A stretch of 40,880 bases of DNA, taken from assembly GCA_021732585.1 (NCBI GenBank), contig JAKFUR010000040.1:1-40880 (forward strand), read 5' to 3'. The notes below the pieces were generated by a model that saw only the letters and a program-made list of their open reading frames with translations, had not been told where the DNA came from and did no database searches. The translations under genes were made by a program, and so were the position numbers. Origin of the DNA: Bacteriovoracaceae bacterium (GTDB taxonomy: Bacteria > Bdellovibrionota > Bacteriovoracia > Bacteriovoracales > Bacteriovoracaceae). This document shows, piece after piece, positions 16,553 to 25,598 of the stretch; the stretch's first letter is position 1, and each line of letters opens with the position of its first letter.

Positions 16553-17670
16553 TACTTGCCCTTCCCAAGGAATTCTTTGATGGAGTCAAGAATCCCCTCT
16601 TTATTCTTAATTTTGCTGAGCGTGATCTTGTCGTGGCCTTGGCCGTAGCGAGCGGTGAGGTCTTTCAAAAACTGGCCCGACCCGTAACGACTTTCTACTT
16701 GCCCATAACAGAACTGGTTGCTGGCCGGCAGGATGTGATTATCTAAGAGATCTAGGCACAGCTTAGTGTCGTCTGCGCTCCAGTTGTCACCATCAGAGAA
16801 ATGGAACGGGTAAATGTTCCAGTCGCTGGGTGGATAGTCCGCATCGATGATGCTTTTACACAAATTGAATGCTGATGAGATCAACGTGCCACCCGACTCG
16901 CGAGTGCGGAAGAACGTTTGCTCATCGACTTCTTTTGCAGTGGCATCGTGAATGATGTAGCGAATCTCAATATCTTTGTACTGAGACTTCAACCACAAGT
17001 TGATCCAGAAAGACTCGGTACGAACGATTTCTTTCTGCTCGTCACCCATGGAGCCCGACACGTCCATCATGTAGATGACGACGGCGGCGTTTTTCAGTTC
17101 AACCTTGGGTTGCGAAGATTTGTAGCGGAAGTCGCGACGAATCGGCACCACGGTTGGGTTATTAGGATCATAAGAATCAGAGGAAATTTGGCGCTTCAAG
17201 GCCTGCTTATAGGTACGACGTAAGTGACGAAGTGAATCAGGACCAGAGGTTCCGATGTTCGTGTATTTATCGGTCGTTGACTGAAGGCTCTTTCTGCCTT
17301 TCGGCTCAATGTTCGGAAGTGCAAGTTCTTCGCCGAGAATCCGCGCGAGTTCTTCGAGCGACAATTCTACGTCGAGTTCCTTCTGCCCTTCTCCCTCACC
17401 GGCTTCGCCTTGACCAGGCTGACCGTTAGGATCTGGCTGACCTTGCGTTGGATCGCCTGGCTCACCTTGACCTTGGCCCGTACCGCCCTGCTGTTTGTCG
17501 CCGAACTTAAAGCGCGGGATATCAATAGAAGGCATCGGCACGGTGAACTTGTCCGTGCCCTTAGGAATGATCTGTTGGCCTTGCGAAACGTAGCGCCGCA
17601 AATTATCACGGATCTTACCCTTGATAATCTTGCGGAAGCGCGCGTGGTCTCTCTTGATCGGATGATCCAT
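16552..17670 (-). CDS. yeaH: DUF444 / YeaH-YhbH family protein with von Willebrand A-like domain
   Basis: The 372-residue protein begins [20 protein letters not shown], typical of the family. A low-complexity Gly/Gln/Pro/Glu linker spans about residues 60-96. The C-terminal half is a VWA-like domain with [12 protein letters not shown] (MIDAS DxSGS at 203-207), then [19 protein letters not shown] and [14 protein letters not shown] domains bind metal and mediate protein contact. The family always sits beside prkA and its biochemical role is not settled. It starts 3 bases after the prkA stop and ends coupled to the SpoVR gene. The length is nearer Bacillus YhbH than E. coli YeaH. Confidence 0.94.
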   Translation of the reverse strand: MDHPIKRDHARFRKIIKGKIRDNLRRYVSQGQQIIPKGTDKFTVPMPSIDIPRFKFGDKQQGGTGQGQGEPGDPTQGQPDPNGQPGQGEAGEGEGQKELDVELSLEELARILGEELALPNIEPKGRKSLQSTTDKYTNIGTSGPDSLRHLRRTYKQALKRQISSDSYDPNNPTVVPIRRDFRYKSSQPKVELKNAAVVIYMMDVSGSMGDEQKEIVRTESFWINLWLKSQYKDIEIRYIIHDATAKEVDEQTFFRTRESGGTLISSAFNLCKSIIDADYPPSDWNIYPFHFSDGDNWSADDTKLCLDLLDNHILPASNQFCYGQVESRYGSGQFLKDLTARYGQGHDKITLSKIKNKEGILDSIKEFLGKGK

Positions 17671-17673
17671 TGC

Positions 17674-19728
17674 TTACGCCTTAATTGAATCGCCTTTAGC
17701 GAAAATCGAAGCCACGAAGTTCAACGCATCAGTCGCGCAGATTTCGCAGTAACCGAAGTTTTTGATGAGGCGGGTTTTCACCACTTCAATCTTCTCTTGG
17801 GTCTGCTTATCAACAACGTTTGAAATGATCGTTGTGAGCTTGATCGTGTCTTTTTGATCTTCGAAGAGCTTCAATTCAAGTGCGCGATGCAAACGTTCGT
17901 TCATTTTGAAATCGAACTGCTTGCCCTCGATCGCTAAAGCGCCGATGTAGTTCATCAATTCGCGACGGAAGTCATCTTTGCGAGAATCAGGGATGTCGAT
18001 TTTCTCTTCGATTGAACGCATGAAACGCTCATCCGCTTCTTCCAGCTTGTTCGAGTACTTGTTACGAATCTTCTCTTTTTGCGTGTGAGCTTTAACGTTA
18101 TCAACGTAGTTCGCGCAGAGAGTTTGGATGGCACTTTCGTCAACGCTGATGGCTTTTTGCACGTCGTTCTTAACGATATCCTCGTACTCTTGGCGCACGA
18201 TCGCGAGAGACTCGCGGTAGTGATCAAGTTGATCTGGCGAATTGATCAAAGCGTGGTGCTTAAGACCCGACTCGAGTTCATTGAACACCATGAAGGGGTT
18301 CAAACAACCGATGTGGCCGTTTTTCACGAGAGCGTTCGAGATTTTATCTTGAATATAACGAGGAGAAATCCCTTCGAGACCTTCGCGAACCGCTTCTTTA
18401 CGAAGCTCTTTCACGTTGTCTTCATTGTAACCAGGAAGTGTCTTGCCGTTATAGAGCTTCAATTTCTGAAGCTTCGTCAAATCCGACTTCTTCGGCTCTT
18501 CCAAACGAGTCAAAATCGCCCACATAGATGCCATCTCAAGTGTATGAGGAGCGATGTGAATGTTTGGAATCGTCTCTTTATTATAGTCTTTCTTGTAGAT
18601 ACGAGCTTCTTGATCGAGGCGCGTGATGTAAGGCACGTCGATTTTTACGGTACGGTCACGGAGAGCTTCCATGAATTCGTTCGACTGCAATTTACGATAT
18701 TCTGGTTCGTTGGTGTGGCCAAGGATCACAAGATCGATGTGTGTTTGCGCGAATTTTTTTGGCTTGATCGATTGCTCTTGTGAGGCACCCAAGAGGTCAT
18801 ACAAGAACGCGACGTCGAGCTTCAACATCTCGATGAATTCTACAACACCGCGGTTAGCAATGTTAAATTCACCGTCGAAGTTGAAGGCACGTGGATCAGA
18901 GTCTGATCCATAGATAGCAATCTTGCGGTAGTTGATATCACCAGTGAGTTCGGTTGAGTCTTGGTTCTTCTCATCTTTGGGCTGGAATGTACCAATACCA
19001 CGACGGTCTTTTTCAGAGAGCAACAAGCGCTTCACGCGCACGTGCTTCATCGTCTTCGTCCAGTCACCGCCGTACTTCACCATGTACTCGTTCAAGATGT
19101 AACGGCAAGCAGGGTTCACTTCCCCTTTGATCTTAACTTTGTAACCTTCCTTGCGACCTTTATTGAGTTCGGCAAGGAACTTCTCACGGACTTCCAAAGG
19201 CAAAAGCTTCAAGGGCTCTTCGTGCATGGGACTGGCGAAGAGTTTTTGGCCACCCAAGATCTGTGAACCATCTTCATCAATCCATTCGTAAGTGTAGAGC
19301 ATCCCTTCATCTTGACGTGAGTAGTGCTCAATACCCTTCTTGAGCAAACGTGCGATAGAAGATTTAGCCGAACCTACAGGGCCGTGAAGCAGAAGAACGC
19401 GTTTTTCAGTTCCGTAACCTAGGGCCGCCGACTTGAAGAAGTTTACGAGCTTCATCAAATGCACATCGATTCCAAAAATAGCGTCTTTGCCATTCTCAAT
19501 TGGATCGTCAAAGAAATGGTAACGAACCACATCTTTTTTGTACTCCGTGTACTGAGACGTTCCGTACGACATGATCATGTCGTAGATCCGCTGGAAAGAG
19601 TTGCGCGCGACTTGCGGGCGCTTCATCACGAGATCAACATACTCCTGAAAACTACCGCTCCAATGAAGGTGCGAGAAATCTTTTGGGTTGTAGTTTGATG
19701 AGATAAACTGTTGGATGTCGAAGGCCAT
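17674..19728 (-). CDS. prkA: PrkA family serine kinase / AAA+ protein
   Basis: The 684-residue protein has an AAA+ domain with Walker [10 protein letters not shown] at residues 116-124 and, C-terminal, the PrkA domain (PLVEYKR-like motifs absent, but long charged helices such as [18 protein letters not shown]). [13 protein letters not shown] and [15 protein letters not shown] are family-typical N-terminal blocks. Family members are reported as serine kinases in Bacillus and E. coli (YeaG), linked to stress and nutrient limitation; other work describes ATP-dependent protease activity. It heads the prkA-yeaH-spoVR operon. AGGGAG lies 1-3 bases before the ATG, rather close. A PP2C phosphatase gene starts divergently 181 bases away. 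Confidence 0.95.
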   Translation of the reverse strand: MAFDIQQFISSNYNPKDFSHLHWSGSFQEYVDLVMKRPQVARNSFQRIYDMIMSYGTSQYTEYKKDVVRYHFFDDPIENGKDAIFGIDVHLMKLVNFFKSAALGYGTEKRVLLLHGPVGSAKSSIARLLKKGIEHYSRQDEGMLYTYEWIDEDGSQILGGQKLFASPMHEEPLKLLPLEVREKFLAELNKGRKEGYKVKIKGEVNPACRYILNEYMVKYGGDWTKTMKHVRVKRLLLSEKDRRGIGTFQPKDEKNQDSTELTGDINYRKIAIYGSDSDPRAFNFDGEFNIANRGVVEFIEMLKLDVAFLYDLLGASQEQSIKPKKFAQTHIDLVILGHTNEPEYRKLQSNEFMEALRDRTVKIDVPYITRLDQEARIYKKDYNKETIPNIHIAPHTLEMASMWAILTRLEEPKKSDLTKLQKLKLYNGKTLPGYNEDNVKELRKEAVREGLEGISPRYIQDKISNALVKNGHIGCLNPFMVFNELESGLKHHALINSPDQLDHYRESLAIVRQEYEDIVKNDVQKAISVDESAIQTLCANYVDNVKAHTQKEKIRNKYSNKLEEADERFMRSIEEKIDIPDSRKDDFRRELMNYIGALAIEGKQFDFKMNERLHRALELKLFEDQKDTIKLTTIISNVVDKQTQEKIEVVKTRLIKNFGYCEICATDALNFVASIFAKGDSIKA

Positions 19729-19847
19729 GCATGCTCCCTGAGAACAATCATTGGAGGGTAAAAACCCCGGATGTGATTATTTTACACTCTTTTCCGGGCC
19801 ATCGCTGCGACAATTTTATGACGAAACACTTGAGCAAAACCGTCCCT

Positions 19848-19875
19848 TTGACTTCGCCGCATCTGCGTCTAAAAT
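19848..19875 (+). promoter_or_regulatory. Candidate sigma-70 promoter of the PP2C gene
   Basis: TTGACT (19848-19853) and TAAAAT (19870-19875) are 16 bases apart and 35 bases before the ATG at 19910. The site is bracketed by a perfect 9-bp inverted repeat, GTCCCTTTG (19842-19850) and CAAAGGGAC (19893-19901), so the left arm overlaps the -35 box. Confidence 0.5.
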
Positions 19876-19909
19876 AGATTTATAAAACTAAGCAAAGGGA
19901 CCTCGGTTT

Positions 19910-20659
19910 ATGGCGATTATTCATGCGGGCGGATCCGATATCGGACGCAAACGTAAGACAAACCAAGATTCAATTTGCATGGCCGACGAGCATCTTTTTT
20001 TCGCCGTCGCTGATGGCATGGGTGGTCACAATGGTGGTGATATTGCGTCACAAACCACTGTCGCCCTGATGCCTCCGTTTATCGAAAAACACAAAAATGA
20101 AATTGAACCGCGTGAGCTCATGGCGAGATGCATTCAACACGTAAATCAACAAATTTACCTCAAATCAGAGAATCAGCCTGAGCTGAAAGGAATGGGGACA
20201 ACTGTTTCTGCCATCATGTTCCAGGGCAATAAACTCCTGATTGGAAACGTAGGAGATTCTCGTGTCTACATGATCCATGACGGTCAAGTTTATCAAATGA
20301 CGCGTGACCATTCATTTGTGCAAGAAAAACTCAACATGGGAATCTACACTCGTGAAGAAGCGGCCCACGATAAACAAAAAAACGTTCTTGTTCGCTCTGT
20401 CGGCTTCGAACCTGAAGTGATGGTCGACGTTTTTAGCTACCAAATCTGCAAGAATGATCTCTTCCTCGTCTGCTCTGACGGTCTGCATGGCAAAGTCTCT
20501 GACGGAGACATTCTTTACATAGTGCAGAAGAATATCCCTCAACCTGCAAAGGCGACGGCGGAGGATCTCCAACGAGCCGTTCAGGAATTGATTCATCAAG
20601 CAAACGAGAATGGTGGACAGGACAACATCTCCGTCATCCTCTCTGTCGCTCAAGAATAA
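19910..20659 (+). CDS. PP2C-family Ser/Thr protein phosphatase
   Basis: The 249-residue protein carries all PP2C/PPM motifs: RKTNQD (D20), ADGMGGH (D35, G36), GMGTTVS, GNVGDSRVY, TRDHSF, CSDGL (D190) and GGQDN (D238). The Asp residues hold the two catalytic metal ions. It would remove phosphate from Ser/Thr residues in the cytoplasm; there is no membrane helix. It follows a well-placed promoter. It is divergent from prkA, which encodes a reported Ser kinase, so an opposed pair is plausible but unproven. The next gene on this strand begins 86 bases later behind a palindrome. Confidence 0.95.
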   Translation: MAIIHAGGSDIGRKRKTNQDSICMADEHLFFAVADGMGGHNGGDIASQTTVALMPPFIEKHKNEIEPRELMARCIQHVNQQIYLKSENQPELKGMGTTVSAIMFQGNKLLIGNVGDSRVYMIHDGQVYQMTRDHSFVQEKLNMGIYTREEAAHDKQKNVLVRSVGFEPEVMVDVFSYQICKNDLFLVCSDGLHGKVSDGDILYIVQKNIPQPAKATAEDLQRAVQELIHQANENGGQDNISVILSVAQE

Positions 20660-20679
20660 AAAACATTCATCCCCTTCCC

Positions 20680-20704
20680 AAGTGTGATCGTGACGCTTAC
20701 ACTT
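20680..20704. promoter_or_regulatory. 25-bp imperfect palindrome before the M23 peptidase gene
   Basis: Outer arms AAGTGT / ACACTT and inner arms CGT / ACG flank a central G; ten of twelve positions pair. No T-run follows, so it looks more like an operator than a terminator. It lies 42 bases before the ATG at 20746. Confidence 0.35.
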
Positions 20705-20745
20705 AATGCTGGTGATTTTCCCTCTGGAAAGCAGGCATAGATATC

Positions 20746-21837
20746 ATGGATAACTACTACACAGTCATGATCATCCCGGAAAAAGAAAAAGGGGTGAAGT
20801 CATATAAAATTCCTGCACTCTTTTTCCGTTCCCTCGCCTTTATCACGGTGATGCTAGTGCTCTTGATGGGCATCTTGCTTTACGACTACTGGAAAATCCT
20901 TCAACAGGTTTATGAGAACAAGCACCTTGGTTTAGAGAACCGCCAGCTCAAGGAGCAGGTGCAACTTTTCCAAATGAAGATGAACTCACTGGGTGACGAC
21001 CTTCGCCGCATTAATACCTTCGAGCGTAAACTGCGTGTGATCACCGGCCTGGAAGACGCCACTGAAGAAGCTCGTCCGTTTAACTGGGGTGGGAACTCTG
21101 CGCAAGATTCGGCGGAAGAAGCTCCCGCGGCCGATCCACGCCAAACGTCTGCACCGGCCGAAGACGGACTCGAGAAAAGTTTAGATTTTAGTGAGGTCGA
21201 AAACTACCCTGAGTACCGTGAACTCAAGACCGCTTATGATCAAAAAATCGCTGCTACATTAGGCTTGGAGAAAAGTTACAACATCACTAAGCGCTGGTCT
21301 GAACTCGCTCGCCGCAGCTTTGGCCTCTCCAGTGACTACGCCCGCTTCGATTTTCAGTTTTCCCGCATCAAACAAGTGGTCTCGACGCTCGAAGAAAATA
21401 TCCATCGGCTTGATCAGCACTTGCTGGATAAGGAATCTTATCTCGCCTCGACCCCTACTCTTCTGCCGACTCAAGGTTGGATCACCAGCTATTTCGGCCA
21501 ACGTATGTCTCCCACCGCAGGCCGCATGAAGATGCATGAAGGCATTGATGTGGGCGCCCCCTACGGGACAGCTATCACGGCCCCGGCGGATGGCATCGTT
21601 ACATTTTCCGGCGAGAAGGCCGGCTTTGGAAAATTTGTGCAAGTCGATCACGGTTTTGGCATAGAGACGATCTATGCCCACAACCAATCCTTGCATGTAC
21701 GTCATGGACAAAAAATTAAACGCGGCAACCTTTTGGCGGCCGTAGGTAACACGGGACACTCCACTGGACCTCACTTGCACTACGAAGTGCGCGTGAATGG
21801 CATTGCTGTGGACCCTTTGTATTTTATTCTTGAATAA
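20746..21837 (+). CDS. Membrane-anchored M23 peptidase (LytM/M23B), coiled coil
   Basis: The 363-residue protein has a cytoplasmic N-terminus, one membrane helix at about residues 25-47 and a coiled coil at about 52-95 (NRQLKEQVQLFQMKMN). An acidic/Pro/Ala linker spans 105-150, then a helical segment and a LytM domain at 245-360. Zinc ligands are H264 and D268 (MHEGIDVG) and H345 (PHLHYE); H312 and H343 fit the catalytic His pair. All are present, so it should be an active peptidoglycan DD-endopeptidase in the periplasm, not a degenerate EnvC/NlpD-like activator. Start ATG with GGAAAG upstream. The secA gene follows 18 bases later. Confidence 0.92.
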   Translation: MDNYYTVMIIPEKEKGVKSYKIPALFFRSLAFITVMLVLLMGILLYDYWKILQQVYENKHLGLENRQLKEQVQLFQMKMNSLGDDLRRINTFERKLRVITGLEDATEEARPFNWGGNSAQDSAEEAPAADPRQTSAPAEDGLEKSLDFSEVENYPEYRELKTAYDQKIAATLGLEKSYNITKRWSELARRSFGLSSDYARFDFQFSRIKQVVSTLEENIHRLDQHLLDKESYLASTPTLLPTQGWITSYFGQRMSPTAGRMKMHEGIDVGAPYGTAITAPADGIVTFSGEKAGFGKFVQVDHGFGIETIYAHNQSLHVRHGQKIKRGNLLAAVGNTGHSTGPHLHYEVRVNGIAVDPLYFILE

Positions 21838-21855
21838 CGTTTCTCGGAGATCCCT

Positions 21856-24423
21856 ATGATTGATAAAGCTCTTAAACTTTTCTTTGGCACCAAACAAGAC
21901 CGCGACCTAAAAGCCCTCAAGCCGATGCTCGAACAAGTCAACGCGCTCGAGAGTCGCTACCAGGCGATGAGTGACGAAGTTTTGCAGCAACAGACGGGTC
22001 TTTTTCGTGAACGCTATGAAAAAGGTGAAACCACTGATCAGTTATTGCCTGAAGCCTTCGCCTGTTTGCGTGAAGCCGGTAAACGCGTTCTCGGCATGCG
22101 CCACTTTGATGTACAAATCCTGGGTGGTATTGTCCTTCATCAAGGTAAGATCGCTGAAATGAAAACCGGCGAAGGTAAAACTCTCACCGCCACCTTGCCT
22201 ATGTACCTTCACGGACTCACAGGTAAGGGCTGTCACCTTGTGACTGTGAACGATTACCTCGCCGCTCGTGACGCCCATGAGATGGGCCAGCTCTACAAAT
22301 GGATGGGACTCTCTGTGGGTGTGATCCTCACACAGATGAGCGATGAAGAGCGTCAGCAGTCTTATGGCTGTGACATCACTTACGGTACCAACAACGAATT
22401 CGCTTTTGACTACCTTCGCGACAACATGAAGTTTGATTTGAGCGACTACGTTCAGCGTGAACACAACTTCTGTATCGTGGATGAAGTCGACTCGATTTTG
22501 ATCGACGAAGCCCGTACTCCGCTTTTGATCTCGGGCCCATCAGAAGGCAACACTGCTCTCTATGCCGTTGTGAATAAGGTGATTCCTCAGCTTCAGAAAG
22601 AAAAGCATTACACGGTTGATGAGAAGAGCCGCACGGCCGTGTTGACCGATGATGGTATCGTCAGCGTTCAGCAGATTATGAATATCAGCAATCTCTTTGA
22701 TGTTCGTCACATCGAAACACTTCACCATGTTCAACAGGCGCTCAAGGCCCATACTCTTTTCCACCGCGACCAAGAGTACGTGGTGAAAGACGGCAAAGTG
22801 GTGATCGTCGATGAGTTCACCGGTCGTATGAAAGAAGGCTCACGTTGGTCGGACGGTCTTCACCAAGCGGTAGAAGCTAAAGAAGGCGTGCAGGTTCGTT
22901 CAGAAAACCAAACCCTGGCATCGATTACATTCCAAAACTACTTCCGCTTGTACAGCAAGCTCTCAGGGATGACCGGTACAGCCGACACTGAAGCCGAAGA
23001 ATTCCAGAAGATTTACAACCTCGAAGTGGTCGTGATGCCCACCAACCTTCCCATGGTGCGTGAAGATGCTCCGGATGTGGTTTACGCTTCTAAAGCAGCG
23101 AAGTACCAGGCCGTGGCTGACTTGATCGAGCAATGTAACAAGAAAGGCCAACCCGTGCTGGTCGGTACCATCACAGTCGAGTCATCTGAAATTATCTCCG
23201 GTGTCCTGACACAAAAAGGGATCAAGCACGAAGTCTTGAACGCTAAGAACCACGCTCGTGAAGCTGAGATCGTCGCCAACGCTGGCCAGAAGGGCGGCGT
23301 GACTATCGCTACTAACATGGCAGGTCGTGGTACCGATATTAAACTCACGGCTGAAACCAAAGCGGCCGGCGGTCTCTTCATCATCGGTACTGAGCGCCAC
23401 GAGTCTCGCCGTATTGACAATCAACTCCGTGGTCGTTCTGGCCGTCAGGGTGACCCAGGTAAATCAAAATTCTTCCTCTCATTGGAAGATGATCTCATGC
23501 GGATTTTCGGATCTGATCGCATCAAAGGCATCATGATCAAGCTCGGCATGAAAGATGACGAGCCTATCGAGCACAGCATGGTCTCAAACGCCATCGCCAA
23601 GGCCCAGAAGAAAGTTGAAACTCATAACTTCGATATCCGTAAGCACTTGCTCGACTTCGATAACGTCATGAACGAGCAGCGTAAGGTGATCTACAAACTT
23701 CGCCGCGAAATCTTGAGCGATGAAGGGAACCACGAGCTCGCGATGGAAATGATCGAGGACAGCGCCTATCAATTGGAAGATCAGTACCGCCCGGATAAAA
23801 AGACCTCAATGTACGACTGGCCTTGGACTGAAATCAACCAAGGTTTCCGTAATATCTTTGATACCGAGTACGAACTTACTCCAAAAGAATGTGCTGAAAA
23901 ATACAACAGCGAAGTTGCGCGCTACCTTAAAGAGAAGGGCCATGAGCTCTACAAAAAACGCATGGATGCCTTTGATCCTGAGCAAGTGAAGCTCACGCTC
24001 AGAGAAGTGCTGCTTTCGACGTTTGACTCTTTCTGGAAAGACCATCTCTTGGCGATGGATCACTTGAAAGAAGGGATTAACCTTCGCTCTCACGGTGGCA
24101 AAGACCCTCTGGTTGAATACAAACGCGAAGCTTTCCAAATCTACGAAGAAATGAAGAGCACGATCAAACGTTCCGCTGTCGATCGCTTGTTCCACATCAA
24201 GATGTATACTGCGGCTGAGATCGAAGAGATCAAGAAACAGCAGCAGGCGCTCCTGGAGCAGCAGTTGGATGCGCACCGAAAAGCGCAAGAAGCCAATGCA
24301 CAAACTTCGAGTGCACAACAGGCCCCTGCCGTTCGTCCACAACGTGGTATGATGAAAGTGGGACGCAATGACCCTTGTCCATGTGGATCAGGGAAAAAAT
24401 TTAAAAGCTGCCATGGGGTTTAA
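21856..24423 (+). CDS. secA: Preprotein translocase ATPase SecA
   Basis: The 855-residue protein is full length for SecA. It shows Walker A MKTGEGKT (about 102-109), the DEAD-type EVDSILIDEARTPL, VTIATNMAGRGTDI and the arginine finger region RGRSGRQGDPG. The C-terminus carries the zinc SEC-C motif PCPCGSGKKFKSCHG with C841, C843, C852 and H853, which binds SecB and lipids. SecA drives protein export through SecYEG. CGGAGA precedes its ATG. Its place just after a cell-wall peptidase gene suggests one transcript but no functional link. Confidence 0.99.
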   Translation: MIDKALKLFFGTKQDRDLKALKPMLEQVNALESRYQAMSDEVLQQQTGLFRERYEKGETTDQLLPEAFACLREAGKRVLGMRHFDVQILGGIVLHQGKIAEMKTGEGKTLTATLPMYLHGLTGKGCHLVTVNDYLAARDAHEMGQLYKWMGLSVGVILTQMSDEERQQSYGCDITYGTNNEFAFDYLRDNMKFDLSDYVQREHNFCIVDEVDSILIDEARTPLLISGPSEGNTALYAVVNKVIPQLQKEKHYTVDEKSRTAVLTDDGIVSVQQIMNISNLFDVRHIETLHHVQQALKAHTLFHRDQEYVVKDGKVVIVDEFTGRMKEGSRWSDGLHQAVEAKEGVQVRSENQTLASITFQNYFRLYSKLSGMTGTADTEAEEFQKIYNLEVVVMPTNLPMVREDAPDVVYASKAAKYQAVADLIEQCNKKGQPVLVGTITVESSEIISGVLTQKGIKHEVLNAKNHAREAEIVANAGQKGGVTIATNMAGRGTDIKLTAETKAAGGLFIIGTERHESRRIDNQLRGRSGRQGDPGKSKFFLSLEDDLMRIFGSDRIKGIMIKLGMKDDEPIEHSMVSNAIAKAQKKVETHNFDIRKHLLDFDNVMNEQRKVIYKLRREILSDEGNHELAMEMIEDSAYQLEDQYRPDKKTSMYDWPWTEINQGFRNIFDTEYELTPKECAEKYNSEVARYLKEKGHELYKKRMDAFDPEQVKLTLREVLLSTFDSFWKDHLLAMDHLKEGINLRSHGGKDPLVEYKREAFQIYEEMKSTIKRSAVDRLFHIKMYTAAEIEEIKKQQQALLEQQLDAHRKAQEANAQTSSAQQAPAVRPQRGMMKVGRNDPCPCGSGKKFKSCHGV

Positions 24424-24429
24424 AGCCAC

Positions 24430-25596
24430 GTGACTCAAGACAAGAAAGACCTGACTCGCATCGAAGACATCGGGGAATTCCTCCACGAGCTGGACGAGAC
24501 GGAGAACTATCTAGAGCTCCCGGAGTTGCCTGTTGAAGCAGAAGAAGAGAATCTTCTCGATGCTCCAGATTTACCGGAGACTCCTGCAGAAGAACCAACG
24601 TTAGAAGATTCGCTCAGCTTTGAACAAGCGCCAGCCCAAGAACGAGAAGAAGACCCCCTTTTCGTCGACGGTTTCAGCGCCGGAAACGACGACGAGGTCG
24701 AGCTCGATCTCGGCAGTGAAAAAACGGAAGAAGAAGCTACTCCCTTTACTCTTTCAGAACCTGAAGAAGTCGAAGAGAATCCGTTCGTGGGTTACGACGA
24801 ACCAACGGCCCCTCAGGAGGAGACCACCTCCCCTTTAGCTGAACTTCATCCTGTTCCGGACGAAGTGTTCACCCCTAAAGAAGACTTTGCTGAGACACGC
24901 AGCTTTGCAGAGAAGGCCGTACTGGCGGAAGGCCCTGCCGAATGTAATCCCGCTTATAGCGTGATTGCCCGCAACATCCGTTTCCTAGAAGATTCAGAAG
25001 AAATTCTTTCTCTCCTCAAAGAAGTCGGCTTTCCGGAAGATATGATGGCCCAGTACCAACGCCAGCTTGAGCGCGGCACACTTCTCATTCCTCGCGTCTC
25101 AGAGTTCACGGCGATCTTTGTCTGCCATCGCCTTCGCCGCTTCCGCCTCGATCTACAAATGGGACTCTCAGACCTGCTTCATCCACCTAAAAGTGGACAA
25201 GATGCAGAGAAGGGCCTCGTTTCTCGTAAATCTCTTGGGCAGAATCAACAGCATCAGTTTCTTTTCAAGGGCGATGCCGACAGCGCTCGCAACATCATTC
25301 TCTCCACCATGCCTCAGCTCGACGGGCACACCATTGATCGTTACTTAGGTGTGGCGAGTGAACACGCCTTCCTCGGTGCGGAAGTTGTGGAGAATGAGAC
25401 AGCTGAAGCCATTCACCGCAGCTACGACGAGCTCGCACAAAAGCTTAAGGCTCATGCCCTCGAACACAAGGCCAATGCCGTGTTAGGGATTAACTACCAG
25501 CTCACACCTATGCCTCTTGAGAGTGCCATGGGTAACTACCGCTATAAACTCACCTGCACCGGCAACTTGGTGTGGGTTCATAAACCTACAGATTAG
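24430..25596 (+). CDS. Acidic protein with C-terminal YbjQ/DUF74-like domain
   Basis: The 388-residue protein starts at GTG, 6 bases after the secA stop. Residues 1-165 are strongly acidic and Pro-rich (VEAEEENLLDAPDLPETPAE), probably disordered. A middle part, about 175-260, has helical VIARNIRFLEDSEEILSLLK and LRRFRLDLQMGL. Residues 290-384 resemble the YbjQ/UPF0145 (DUF74) pattern: STMPQLDGHTIDRYLGVAS, FLGAEV, then ALEHKANAVLGINYQL and a closing strand. That family forms pentamers with an unclear role; heavy-metal binding is suggested. Ordinary YbjQ proteins are near 105 residues with no such extension. The ribosome site is weak, so coupling to secA is likely. The link to glpD, 2 bases downstream, is unknown. 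Confidence 0.65.
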   Translation: MTQDKKDLTRIEDIGEFLHELDETENYLELPELPVEAEEENLLDAPDLPETPAEEPTLEDSLSFEQAPAQEREEDPLFVDGFSAGNDDEVELDLGSEKTEEEATPFTLSEPEEVEENPFVGYDEPTAPQEETTSPLAELHPVPDEVFTPKEDFAETRSFAEKAVLAEGPAECNPAYSVIARNIRFLEDSEEILSLLKEVGFPEDMMAQYQRQLERGTLLIPRVSEFTAIFVCHRLRRFRLDLQMGLSDLLHPPKSGQDAEKGLVSRKSLGQNQQHQFLFKGDADSARNIILSTMPQLDGHTIDRYLGVASEHAFLGAEVVENETAEAIHRSYDELAQKLKAHALEHKANAVLGINYQLTPMPLESAMGNYRYKLTCTGNLVWVHKPTD

Positions 25597-25598
25597 CC

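Noticed and set aside
18079-18783. 234-residue open frame on the plus strand over prkA
   Set aside because: prkA is conserved on the other strand, and the shadow has no ribosome site or motif.
19729-19909. CCCGGA / TCCGGG repeat between prkA and PP2C as a terminator
   Set aside because: The genes diverge here, the loop is over 20 bases and no T-run follows on either strand.
21259-21897. 212-residue minus-strand frame over the M23 peptidase
   Set aside because: The plus-strand LytM domain with all zinc ligands is the real coding sequence.
23806-24342. 178-residue minus-strand frame over secA
   Set aside because: It lies inside secA and shows no domain.
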